Below are positions 11,889-22,470 of a stretch of 64,000 bases of DNA, in pieces; within the stretch, counting starts at the first letter, position 1, and every line of letters starts with the position of its first letter. A model generated the notes under the pieces. The model saw nothing but the letters and a program-made list of their open reading frames with translations. It did not search any database and was not told the DNA's origin. A program made the position numbers and the translations under genes. This stretch comes from Clonostachys chloroleuca. Taxonomy: Eukaryota; Ascomycota; Sordariomycetes; Hypocreales; Bionectriaceae. The stretch is taken from the NCBI GenBank assembly GCA_037952775.1, contig JBANAY010000003.1, positions 7,130,001 to 7,194,000 of the forward strand. Direction: 5' to 3'.

Positions 11889-13292
11889 TCAACGGATGGG
11901 TAAGGGCTTCTTTTCCCTTCTCCTAACCTCGACAGCGCGATAATACAGCACCTCATCTTCTACATCTTTGACGAGCCCATTCATGTCAATATTTTCTCCA
12001 GAATTCACAACCCGCCCTATCTTCGAGGTTAGTAGCTCACACTCCCAGCAGCCACAGATCGAATAGTTTTTGCCAAAATGCTTCATATACAGCCCTGCTG
12101 TCTGATCAAACCCGCTGCTGAGCTTAACAGCGGCAATCTTGTCGTCATGATTGATGAATCGGCCTACCTTCGCCTTCATGTCTTCTGCATACTGTAAGGC
12201 CATGCACTGATGTGTATGCCAAATCAGATCAATGTCCAGCGTCGGGACGAGCATAGTTCCAGGATCCCGATTCATCAGCTCAAGAAACTCGTCGTACCGG
12301 TTGATGGCTCTCTCTAGAGTGCCCTCAAGACCAGGACTGCGGATCCAGAGGTCGTCATGCATCTTTTCCACAAAGAAAAACTGGCGTTTTACGGCATCGC
12401 GAAGCTCCTCTGCGATATGAACCGGGACATGTCTAAACGCCGTTGAGTAAAGCTTGATCGACTTGGCCTTCTCTCCTTTAGGGAGCAGGTGTGAAAGCTT
12501 TTCCGCCGGCGATTTACCAAATGAAAAGTCGTGCAGTCCAATGTACGTTTTATCCCTGGCAGGGGCAGTTTGGACCGGCCACTCTTTGAAAATGGTAAAG
12601 AGATGCGATCTCATCGCCGTGTGCTTGATGAAATCTTGTTTTTCAAGCGATGTGAGGCTAAATTCCCAAGTTTTGTTGTTCAGGTGGTTGTGGAAGAGTT
12701 CCCAGGGAAATTTGATATTAATGATAGGATCTTCCGTGAAGTACATATGAAGCATGACCGGGTTGAGAAGTAGAGAATGCCACACCATCAAGACATCAAG
12801 GGGTGGACAGTAGTCAACACTCTTGGAGCCAGGCTTTAGGGACTCTTTCCATATAAAAAAACGAATAACGGCAAATTCGATGTACTTCAGCCACTTTCCA
12901 TTGTGCCATTTCGAAATGGTCTTGTTGCTAGGTTTAAGGAGGCTCGAATATCCCATTGCCGCACTGATTTTCTTAGAGTTTAGAACCCGAGTTCGCATTG
13001 TGAAGAGTGTTTCGAGAAACTCTAGATGGACCGCACATTCTGCGATGAGAGGAGGATTCCATGACGCGCCCGGAGAAGTCGACGAATAGAATGGCTTTGG
13101 GTTCGCAAATTCGAAAAGATGAGTGGCAGGGATTTTGGGAGCTTCTTCAGGCTTTTTAGCGGTTGGTGCGGTATTCGACAGATACTTGTTGTATACTGCA
13201 TTGGTGGACACAGTGGACTGGCTATGGAGAGATGAGATATTATCATTCGGAATATTTGGCCCTGGAGCGTGAAATGCGAGTTTTGAAGGCAT
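11889..13292 (-). CDS. DUF1399 (GRDP-like) protein, 467 aa
   Basis: Single exon with ATG at 13292. Two tandem copies of the DUF1399 pattern are visible: PPLDVLMVWHSLLLNP in the first half and PTLDIDLIWHTHQCMA with a following His/Asp segment (RFINHDDKI) in the second. These D-x-L/I-W-H motifs are the hallmark of the glycine-rich-domain-protein family found in plants and fungi. A late CGCWECE cluster adds three cysteines. It is probably cytosolic, with unknown function. The N-terminal 60 residues are Ser/Pro/Asn-rich and probably disordered. Confidence 0.85.
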   Translation of the reverse strand: MPSKLAFHAPGPNIPNDNISSLHSQSTVSTNAVYNKYLSNTAPTAKKPEEAPKIPATHLFEFANPKPFYSSTSPGASWNPPLIAECAVHLEFLETLFTMRTRVLNSKKISAAMGYSSLLKPSNKTISKWHNGKWLKYIEFAVIRFFIWKESLKPGSKSVDYCPPLDVLMVWHSLLLNPVMLHMYFTEDPIINIKFPWELFHNHLNNKTWEFSLTSLEKQDFIKHTAMRSHLFTIFKEWPVQTAPARDKTYIGLHDFSFGKSPAEKLSHLLPKGEKAKSIKLYSTAFRHVPVHIAEELRDAVKRQFFFVEKMHDDLWIRSPGLEGTLERAINRYDEFLELMNRDPGTMLVPTLDIDLIWHTHQCMALQYAEDMKAKVGRFINHDDKIAAVKLSSGFDQTAGLYMKHFGKNYSICGCWECELLTSKIGRVVNSGENIDMNGLVKDVEDEVLYYRAVEVRRREKKPLPIR

Positions 13293-13787
13293 CTTTTGGC
13301 TGAGTATGCCCTTGGTTTGGGGAGTTGGCGAAAATCAAGGTACGTGGATCCTGAATCCCATGGTCAAATTGTGAGTTAGCTGTCATATCAGATCACAAGT
13401 CTCATGATATGGTCCTGTATCTGGCGACGCCCAAATATGCGCACATTTTCCAAAATCTGCCTTACTGTGGATAAACGCACCAGTTTATCAATGGCACAGC
13501 CACCATCCATCCCCACATACCCATGTCTGACCCTTTCTAGGGGAGATCGCCATCTCGGCTTCTGGCCGCATCGTGTAAGCTTGTTGATGTAAATTTCAGC
13601 GAACATGTCAAGATGTCCAGGTAGCTACTCAAGGTTGTGTAGAGGAACTTTAGCTTCAGGTGTCAGTTGCGTCTCCACAGGAGTTTCCTAACTCATAACA
13701 TCGTCATGCAGTTAATCTTGTCTGGTTTTGTTTTCATAGAGAGAACAGCAAGTAATAGCAAGATTGAAGTAACGGCTAAGATCAAGA
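13293..13787. other. Intergenic between DUF1399 gene and transposon
   Basis: This is the probable promoter of the DUF1399 gene. No other gene is seen. Confidence 0.4.
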
Positions 13788-13789
13788 TA

Positions 13790-13832
13790 AGTTCCAACCC
13801 TAGTCAACCGAACACCCCCCTCAACCGAACAC
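13790..13832 (+). repeat. Left terminal inverted repeat, 43 bp
   Basis: Starts AGTTCCAACC and contains two spaced copies of CAACCGAACAC. It is an exact reverse complement of 16469-16511. Unlike the interior, it keeps its CpA dinucleotides. Confidence 0.97.
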
Positions 13833-13959
13833 TTTTTTTTCTATCTACACTCGTATTACCTTCCTTTAATTTATATAATATCTTTACTAATTCTTATCTA
13901 ATTCAATTAATTTATATATTATTAAACTTATAATAAAAAACTATACAGAAGATGTACTT

Positions 13960-14330
13960 TAACGGGTAATTTCGGCTAATAATAAGGGTATAGGCCTGCA
14001 TAAGGCTGTAAAGCTCTGGGGTATCTCATTAACTATATTATACAACTATATTAATAGCAGTAAGCTATACAGAGTAATCACAGAAGCTTATTAATACCTC
14101 TTAGCGAAGCAGGAAAAGGATCTTATTAGGTAGGTATTAACTTAAGACTCTATCGGTAATACTCTTCATATAGCTAGGTTATTATAATAGCCTTATTATT
14201 ACTTCCGGCTTCAGACCCTCCAGTATATTTTAGAAAGTACTAATTAAAGGGCTTCTTAAGATAGTACCTGGAAATTAAGATATTATAAGGTAAGTAAATT
14301 AACCTCCTTTATATTTGTTGAAATTACAGT
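13960..14330 (+). pseudogene. Decayed transposase, N-terminal DNA-binding part
   Basis: Reading through stops, the frame near 14098 gives LLAKQEKDLIR followed by a broken W-V-L-T segment. This fits the CENP-B/HTH_psq region that precedes the catalytic domain in Fot1/pogo transposases. The stops are explained by CAG or TGG codons changed by RIP. No intact frame remains. Confidence 0.6.
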
Positions 14331-15180
14331 GGCCTACAAGGTGCATTAGGCCTTGAGACCGCTATAACTAGCAGCAGCGGAAAATTTAGCTTCTAACTTA
14401 TAGTGAACACTCCTCTATAACTTAGTCAAATTTCACACTAGAAAGTTGGTTTATAGTGCATTTTATAGCGCAAAAGAATCTTATTTTGGTGAGAGGAACC
14501 GGAAAAATATACCAATTTCTCTCATAGGTCTACCGACTAAAAACTACTCTAAAACCCGCTATAGCAGCTTCCCGGGCCACTTTTGATTTTCCGTAAAATT
14601 TATTACTATAGGAAATCTAAAAAATCAACTCATAACTACCAAACTATAAGACGGATATATATAACCTTTTTAAGACCCACTTTTATCTGAGAGAGCTAGT
14701 TAAGCTGATCAGTTGAGTATAGATATTAGATATCTTATCTTTAAAGCTGAAAGAGATATCTAAGATCTAAGGTCTAGTCTAGGGTAGGTTGGTTATAGGG
14801 TAGCTTAGGTATAGGTTAGGCTACTAGAAGTTACTCAGATTTTTTTCCTGAATTTTCTAGACCCTTATTTAGGCTAATATAGCCTAATAACCTATAAATA
14901 ACGCTGCTGACGCTCCTAGCCCTAAAGAGGAACTGGAGCCCGCTAAGCCGTAGCGGCCATAGCGGCCTGTAGCCACTGACCCACAGTGGCTGCAACCGCT
15001 ATTGGCTAGTGATCGTAGTCGCTATCGGATAGCGGTCTCAATCGCTATTGGCTAGCTGTTACAGGGGATAGCGATCGCTAACAGTTAGTGGTTGCGACCG
15101 CTAGAGGTTAGTGGTTGCAACCGCTAACTTATAGCGATACGGTCACTAACTTATAGTGGCTATAGTCTCTCAATTCAACA
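14331..15180. repeat. Interrupting segment with palindromic repeats around 14930-15180
   Basis: This segment separates the two transposase parts. Its 3' end is a GC-richer island built of variants of TAGCGGTTGCGACCGCTA and TAGTGGTTGC, many of them self-complementary. It may be a second element nested in the transposon, or internal non-coding sequence. I could not define its exact ends. Confidence 0.5.
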
Positions 15181-15960
15181 ATATTAATAGGGCTATAACT
15201 AATTAGATTAAGGATTTCTTTATAATAATAAATAATCCAGCTATTAAACTTATTACTTTAGAAGACTATTAGAATATAGATAAAGCTAGTATTATAGAGG
15301 GAGTTAGAGGTAATAGGCTAATACTTAGATTATTAAGAAAGTAATATACTCTCCTATAATAGTTAGGATTATAGGATTTAATAACTACTATTAAATTTAT
15401 TAATACCCTAGATTAGATTCTTCCTCCCCTTTATATTTTCTAAGGGAAATAGATTTAATAGTAGTAGTTTCCTCCTAAAGTTAAACTATATAAGGAATAG
15501 TTTTTTATAGCTTCTGTAATAGGCTGGACTAATAATAAGATTACTCTTATATAGCTAGACCTAATCTTTATCCTATTAATAAAGCCTAAGATAAAGAGAT
15601 CTAGGCTATTTATCTTTAATAGCTATAGAAGTTATATAACTAATAAATTTATAATCAGATACTTTTAGAATAATATATTTTTTCTTTTCCTATTATTATA
15701 TTTATTATATATTTTATAGCTACTTAATCTTTTAGTTTTTTTACTAATAAAGAGAGCTTATTATAATAAGCTTATAAAGAAGAATATTCTAATTAATTCC
15801 TTACTAATTAGTAAGATAACCTTCCTAGAGTATTATTATAAGGCTTAATTAGTTAGTCTAATAGCTATAAATATTTACTCTAGCTAGAAGGTATCTAGCT
15901 TATAGCTAGTTAATATTATAAAGCTACTAATAAGTCTATATATATTATAGCTACTTATAG
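15180..15960 (+). pseudogene. Decayed transposase, DDE catalytic part
   Basis: In one frame the conserved blocks of the DDE_1 (pogo/Fot1) catalytic domain can be followed through stops. The first is N-I-D-K-A near 15273, matching the NMDE-x-G block with the first catalytic Asp (15279-15281). Then comes RLFIFNSYRSYIT near 15603, matching the LILDGHGSH block, in which the second Asp codon now reads AAT. The LLPPH-type block follows as LLLYLLYIL, then LNLLVFLLIKRAY matching LDVGVFGPLKRAY. The substitutions are C-to-T or G-to-A, as RIP produces. Confidence 0.8.
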
Positions 15961-16468
15961 AACCTTTCTAAATACTCTTATCTCCTTTTACTCCGCTAAG
16001 GGCTAGAATAAAGTATAAAGATAATTATAAATATTATATCTTAATACCTAAGGGTAGCTATTAGATCCGGAAGATTATTTATAATTTTATTAATAATAAG
16101 TAAATTAATCTATTAATAAGACTATTATTCCGGAAGATTTATAAGGGTCTTAATAAGTAATAAGTAAAGATATTAATTAATATAGTAAAGATTATATAAT
16201 TAGAGAGGTAAAATAAGATACTCAGACTGAAAAAACAGGCTTAATTACTTCCTAATCTAAATAGTAAGTTTATAATAGTTAAACAGCTAGCTGAATAAGC
16301 TGACCGGTATACTGTAATCCCAGATAAGATAGAGGTACCAGATGAATTAGAAAATTATATCTTTAAAGAGTTATACTTTATCTGGTAACTTGAATAGCTT
16401 CTCTTTTGAATATCTATTGAATTAATATTGCTGTGTTAATTTTTAAATCTATCGCGATTTTCATCTTG

Positions 16469-16511
16469 GTGTTCGGTTGAGGGGGGTGTTCGGTTGACTA
16501 GGGTTGGAACT
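16469..16511 (-). repeat. Right terminal inverted repeat, 43 bp
   Basis: Exact reverse complement of 13790-13832, followed by the TA target duplication. It lies 4 bp plus the TA from the stop codon of the gene on its right. Confidence 0.97.
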
Positions 16512-16517
16512 TACCGA

Positions 16518-19282
16518 CTAATCACCACCTCCCCCTCCTCCACACCCACCACCACAACCGCCACCACCCCCTCCGCCTCCCCCAATGTCACCACCACCTC
16601 TAGAATCATCTCCCTTATAGTCGCTTCCATCGCCGCTTGAGCCTGCCCCATATCCTCCTGCATATTCCTGCATAAACCACATGTTTCCCGGAGTCCTTGA
16701 CCAGTCCCAAGCGTCTGCCTTTCCGTACGGCACCTCTGAGAAGTAGCGACTGTTGGAATGGCTTTGAGATACAGCCCCATACGACTGCTCCCATCTTGTC
16801 TCTTTGCGCTTCACCTGCTGGTCTCGTCTTTGTTCATAGTCGTGTCTTCTGGACTGCTGTGAACCTTTGACCCAATCTGCCACAAACAGTGCCCCGATTG
16901 CTCCACCACGCCCGATCTTGGAGCGGTCAAAGTGATGACTGTGCGGCTGCGCTCGGTGGATGCTACCCAGCTTCACTCGTTGGACGTCCGGGGCAACGTC
17001 TGGTCCGCTTAACCATTGAGTTGCTTTCTGGATTTCAGGGCTCTGGGCCATGGCTGTGGCTGCTGTGAGGAGACTGTCGTGTGCTAGAAGGAGGCCAAGT
17101 CTGTTTCGAAACCATTCTATTCGGTCCGCCTGGCTCTTCGCAAAGGTGGTGTCCGGGTGATATTGTGCGTAGAGGAAACCATCGCGTTGAAGATGCATGG
17201 ATATAATAGACCATGCATCAAAGGGAGACGCCCACACATGCTTTGATATGTTACATGACCCGCATCTGATGTGATGTTCGCCGTAGGCCTCGGTGCAGTC
17301 CCATGGGAACAGGTTTTGATTGGGGTATAACGGCTTTTCAAAGGCCCCAAAGTCTGACCAGTATTCTGAGAGGCTGTCAATCAGGTCAGAGTCTTCATGA
17401 CGTCCATGTTGTATGCGGAGGAGGTATTCCTCCACGAAGCCATTTGGTGAGTCGTGTTTGGACCATGGAGTCACAACCAGAGGACCCCTTGATTTGGTCA
17501 CGAAGCTCATGAGATAGGCTGGTTTGGTCGAGGTCTCGAATATGGCTGAGCCAAATAACGGCTTGGTATGATCAAAATCAAGAAGACCTTCGCAAAAGTC
17601 CTTGCAGTTGTTGGACGCAAAATTCCAAGCCAGATTAAACTTTGCGTCCGTGAGCCTGCTAGTGATTGCTCTCAGGTGAAAATCAACATAATTGAAGAGG
17701 TATTCCTTCAAGGCGGTCGTCAGTAATCCCATATACTCCTTCCGAGATTTTCCTTCTACTTCGCTGCCTTCTAATAGAAGGGATAGAATGTGGTTTTCTG
17801 CGTCATTACCTAAATACCCACAAAATGTCCCCCCAACCACTTGTTTTGCAACGAGCTTGTATCGCTTGAGCATTCGGGGCCTACTCTGACTATAGAGGAC
17901 CCTCTTGTCATGCCCAGTCAGAAGAAGGCTCCGCTCACTTTCACCCGTTACCGACACTTTAACTGGTGGGAGCAGGTTAATTTGATTTCGAGTGGTGATG
18001 ACAACGCCACCATTGGTGCTATGGCACAGAAGTAAGCTTGATTCACACGTTGCCAGGAAAATTACACGTACTTAGATACTCCGTTTTCAAAGACAAGAGT
18101 TCCAAACCTCACAGCCATATGAACATGCCCAAAGGGATGCTGAGGCTGTGCTGGGCGAAAACAAGGAGGTGTGCCTCCGCCTTCCCTGTGAATCTCATCT
18201 GACCCAAATTCTGGCATGTAATACTCCCACTGGCTTAGGTATCCACATGTTCTGAACCCTTTGATTGAAGCCTTCTTGGCGTCGCTGAGCATCTCTACCG
18301 ATATCTCCTGCAACGACTTGTTCTTGTCTTGCTTCAGCCGCGTAGAGTCAAACTTTGCCTCGGCCAAGTATTTGTCCAGATTTGTCAGTCCACATTGGAT
18401 GTGTCTCTGACCTAAGTCACCATCCAAGGGAAACAACTTGCCCTCAACCCCTTCGGCTTGAGCTTGTGCAACTGGCCTACAACCACAAAGCTGTTGACTA
18501 ATCTCTGCAGTGATATCCTCGTCTAGAGGACATGTTTTCAGCTTCTTGTAATAGCCCTGGCTGCCGTAATCTGGTGAGGCGAAATAACAGTTCTGACACA
18601 GAATGTTGCTAGAGTCGACTATCTTGATGAACATAGAGCCTCTGATGGTTGTATGGCACTGGCCACAGGTTACATTTTGGTGCTTCAACGTTGAGGTGCC
18701 CGGATCCATAGTTAACTTCAGCTGGGCTGGAGCTAGTCTGAGGCCATTATGAAGTGGTTCTCGGTGCTCGACGACTTTGTCAAAGTCCAGCCATTGGGCA
18801 GCCTGGAGAAGCATGCGCGCGCGATGTTTGAGGGTGTCCTTTTTATTCTCATACTCGATCAGCTTCCTGACGGCAGTTCGTCGCTGTTCGCTCTCGGCGT
18901 CTGCAAGGATCTCCCATGCCCGATTCCTCAAGGAATCGGTGTATGCTGTGTGTGCAGACACCCCATTCTCCCAGGACTTTTTACGCTGACTTTCACAGAC
19001 TTGGTCTAGAAATGTCTCGTAGCCATAGATGACCATGCCATCCTCCTCCTCTTCCATTCGCGGGATGTCTTCAGGGCGCCATTCGGCCAGAGTGCGCATA
19101 ATGAGCTCTACATCCCGCTCGACACCTTCCCAGTACAATTGAAGTAGCTGTGCGTGCAGGTGCTCCGGGGCAGGGCCAATTTTGGTCCGGGGCAGGTCAG
19201 GCGAGTCGGTGATATGAGAGGGCTTAAAAGGACCAACGGCAAGGGAGGCGGAACGCAGCCTTGCGGTCACTGAAGAGCGCAT
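16518..19282 (-). CDS. Unknown 903-aa protein with Cys clusters and Gly-rich tail
   Basis: Exons are 19282-18072 and 18018-16518, with a 53-nt intron (GTACGT donor, CTTAC branch, ATAG acceptor). Without this intron the region would look like two genes. The ATG at 19282 is the first; upstream in-frame codons lack ATG. A Cys pattern CGQCH...LCQNC (about residues 210-235) looks like a zinc-binding knuckle, and a second group (CGCR, HIQCG, later HHIRCGSC) may complete more sites. The last 45 residues are nearly all Gly with Asp and Cys. There is no signal peptide or membrane segment. I do not recognise the family. The stop codon is immediately followed by a transposon end, so the native 3' UTR has been replaced. 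Confidence 0.8.
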
Positions 19283-20621
19283 ATTGGTGGTGCTATACAC
19301 TCGAAAGATCCAAAGCCAAAGAGCGAATTCTTGTTGTTTCGTGCTGTGGGTTCAGCCTCGGCATGTTCACTATCTAGTTGAGGCCTTTCTCGGGCTTGTC
19401 CAGAGAGGGAAACAACAGGGGTCCTCAGTCTGCCTTGCGATGGAGCTTGGTCTCCGCTCCCAAGTGAGCACCCAAACAGTCTCCATATTTTAACTTAGCT
19501 TGCCTTCCCAGATAAACAAGCACTTCTTTATAAATGCCTACTTTGATGCTCTTGCTTACTATAAACGTAATATTCTCATAGTATGTAATCCTTCTAGCTG
19601 GCAAGGTGTGATTATATTCTTTTCCGTATCAAGTTACTAATATTGATCCCTTGAATATAGATGGAGGCTAAGGGCCTCACCTGGCAAACCAAACGCCGAG
19701 TAGCTGACCAAGTGTGTGAGGACGGTGACTGCGTCTATAAAGCCTTGTCAATAACAAAAATGCCAAGGGCGTGGATTTAAAGGAAAGGGCCACTTGTTGC
19801 ATCTTATACATAGCCATTAGGGGTACATGTATGTTTTCTTCTCTCGCCTGTGTTTGATGATTTACATATCAAACATAAGAAACACCCAAATCTAACATAC
19901 CATATATCAGCTGTACTATCTATGCAGTTGCTTGTTAAATCATTTTAGATTGAAATCCTCTCCCTATTTAGTAATAACATATTCCTCTATCGCCTACCTT
20001 GTTACTTTAAATGGAATGTGACTATGACTATCTAAATAGCCTCTTCCTTTGCGCTCTGCTCAACTATCTTAACATACCCAACTTACGCGGGTCCCTGCGT
20101 ATGTCATAGGAACCAATCTGTTAGATGAGATTACCTCGCATTTCGGCCTTTCTTTCCTTCTGATATCTGTTAACACAAAGAACGCACAACTCCACCAACC
20201 CTATAAGCCATGTAGTAGGTATGAGGCACAGCAATGAAAGAGATAATTATTTCAGACAGCCAGTGAAACTTATGAAATCTGGTGATCGAATAATCGCATG
20301 CATTTTACGCCCAATTGCTGTCAAATGTCTAATGCAGATAGTCTACTGATGATAGGTAGGAAGAAGCTCTATTTCTGCCAGCATCGGTTGGCTCAAACAT
20401 CTGTTAAGTCTTGAAAGAGATGGTATTCTCGTGTCTCTAATTATAAGATGAAAATTTTCATGTCCAAAATTTGGATGTTGCATTGAGGATGTTCGGGGTC
20501 ATTGACGGGCCACACTCAAAATTTGTCAGCAATTTTCATCCGAACACGCTTCTCTCATCAACAAAGAAATGTGACGTGACTTTGCGCACCATAACATTGA
20601 CCGCACTTGAAGCGCATCGTC
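19283..20621. other. Intergenic, AT-rich, no gene recognised
   Basis: Only short open frames occur. It should contain the promoters of the two divergent genes at its ends. Confidence 0.45.
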
Positions 20622-22144
20622 ATGTCTCGCCAGGGCAGCCGCAAGTTCGATCCCGACAGTGGGCTCGTCTACCAAGAATGCGTGATTCCTCGCGTGACCA
20701 TCTCACGAGATGAGCTTGACTGGTCACGCAAGCGCCCAACGCCCGCCGTCAAGCCTCGCGGCACCCGCGGGCCTCGCTCGCTCGTCGATACTGTGATCGA
20801 GGTGGTTGCGAATCATATCGGCGATGTGACTGATCGCCATCTGGAAGTCCTTCCTCCTCGTCTCGTGAGCCGCATCTGGCGATTTCTCGAAGCACGGTTT
20901 GTTGATCCCCGTGCCCATCCAATCTCTGATCTATCATGAGTCGCTGACATTGTTCTCTCCAAAGCGGACTCTGTCTTCACGCGTGGAAAATCTTCTCCAA
21001 AGCTCTCCTCCCTCAAGATGAAGAGAGGACGCTCAGCCTCTACCGCTACCGCCATCACATCTGCCAGCCACGAGTCGAGTTAAAACGATACATCGAGCCT
21101 CTCACGTCGCCATCAGTGGATTTCATCACCCATCTCGTCATCAGTGGCGGCCAGTCTTTCACCACTTCCGAGATGCTATGGTTGACCGATATCCGGAATC
21201 TGGGCGTCTTGGAGATCATTCGTCCAGCAGATGAACTAGGCGCTGACTTCCCTGATGTCAGCGACCGCCTAATACGAGGCTGGACGGAAAGACCAGATCC
21301 TTTCCCCTTGCTACGTGTCCTGCGTATTTTTGGTGACGAGTCTACAACTCAAAAGTCGCTCCACTGGGTTTCCAAATTCCCTTCCCTTGTGCTCTACGAC
21401 GTGATCGGGGCGCGAGAAGACTGGCCAACACATGAGCAAGAGGCCATCAATCAAGGCTGGGAGTCTACCAGGCTCGGAAATATGGCTCTCGATGACTCTC
21501 TATTACGCTACTTAACGTTATTCTCACAAGTGGATGAGAGACAGGCAAAAAGTCTTCGTGAACTGGCCCGCAGCGTGGATGCCGATCTCCTCTCCCTCTG
21601 CGGCGACTCAGGATGCGAAGTCAAATTTGTGCCGAACCGCCAGGCACCTGAGCTGATCGACTACCTCACCGATTCAGCCAAGATTGTCGGCAGCCTCCCG
21701 TCCTGGGAACGCAACGGTGCCGCTACGGCCACACGTGCTTGTCATGGTGCCATCTTCGAGGCCTGGGCGTTCTGGCTCTATTCAATCATTGGACAGCTCA
21801 GTAATGATCGGGATCTGGAGAAACAAGGCACGTCACCGGGATTACAAGCAGTAGCTGGCCCGTTTGTACTCCCTTCTAAGCCTTTTGCCTCTCTGTTCCT
21901 TGGCCACAGTGGGCGGGGTGGGATTTCACTTAGTCCGTCATACGTCAAACACGGTCTTTTTGCCACGAAGAGATTTACGTTCATCAGACCCTCCATCCTA
22001 CAGGGGCAATCAATTGAACAGCCAACCCTTAACAAGAAGACCGCTACAAATGATGTAAATTCAGGAGGGCAGCAGGGACCGGCAAAGGTCAAAAGCCGGA
22101 AGAGAAAGGGATTAGGAGATATGCTAACCTCATTCATGAACTGA
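20622..22144 (+). CDS. Conserved-looking unknown protein, 484 aa
   Basis: Exons are 20622-20896 and 20965-22144, with a 68-nt intron (GTTTGT donor, CTGAC branch, CAAAG acceptor). The start ATG at 20622 opens MSRQGSRKFD. The first part (about 45-100) is helical and reads like the start of a fungal F-box or leucine-rich protein (VVANHIGDVTDRHLEVLPPRLVSRIWRFL). Leu/Ile-rich strands follow (FITHLVISGG, LWLTDIRNLGVLEII, LLRVLRIFG) and suggest a degenerate leucine-rich fold. The C-terminus is a basic KSRKRKGLGDMLTSFMN tail, possibly nuclear. No enzyme motif is seen, so I leave the function open. Confidence 0.78.
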
Positions 22145-22470
22145 ACCAGATTGGCGAGGAGGTTAGATCTGGGGAATGCATACACGTCTAGTAGGATTTA
22201 GTTCTAAGATGAATCGAATCAGAACGCTCAACGCAATTAACTATACTGTGCAGTCCTCCGTAGTATACCTCTCGCCAGATCCAACAATTATATTCATCAG
22301 AGTCCCAATCCAATTCTGGTCAACAATTAATGGAAAGGCTCAACGTCCCTCAGTCCAAATGTCTCCATCACATCGGCCACATTAACTTTCCTAGGGGATG
22401 TGTCCCCATGGTTAACATCTCCACAAGCGGGCTATTTCTAGAGGCATACAATAAAACGGTCCGATGTCTA
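22145..22470. other. Intergenic between convergent genes
   Basis: Downstream regions of the 484-aa gene and the terpene synthase gene. No other feature seen. Confidence 0.4.

Larger units (their letters stand above)
13788..16513 (+). mobile_element. RIP-decayed Fot1/pogo-type (Tc1/mariner superfamily) DNA transposon
   Basis: The element proper spans 13790-16511 (2,722 bp). It is bounded by identical 43-bp terminal inverted repeats and flanked on both sides by TA (13788-13789 and 16512-16513), the target-site duplication of the Tc1/mariner superfamily. The interior is very AT-rich with many TA dinucleotides and stop codons, the pattern left by repeat-induced point mutation. Remnants of a pogo/Fot1-type transposase are readable on the + strand: a helix-turn-helix part near 13960-14330 and a DDE part near 15180-15960. 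About 0.8 kb of unrelated sequence separates them; without it the element would be about 1.9 kb, the usual Fot1 size. Confidence 0.92.
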
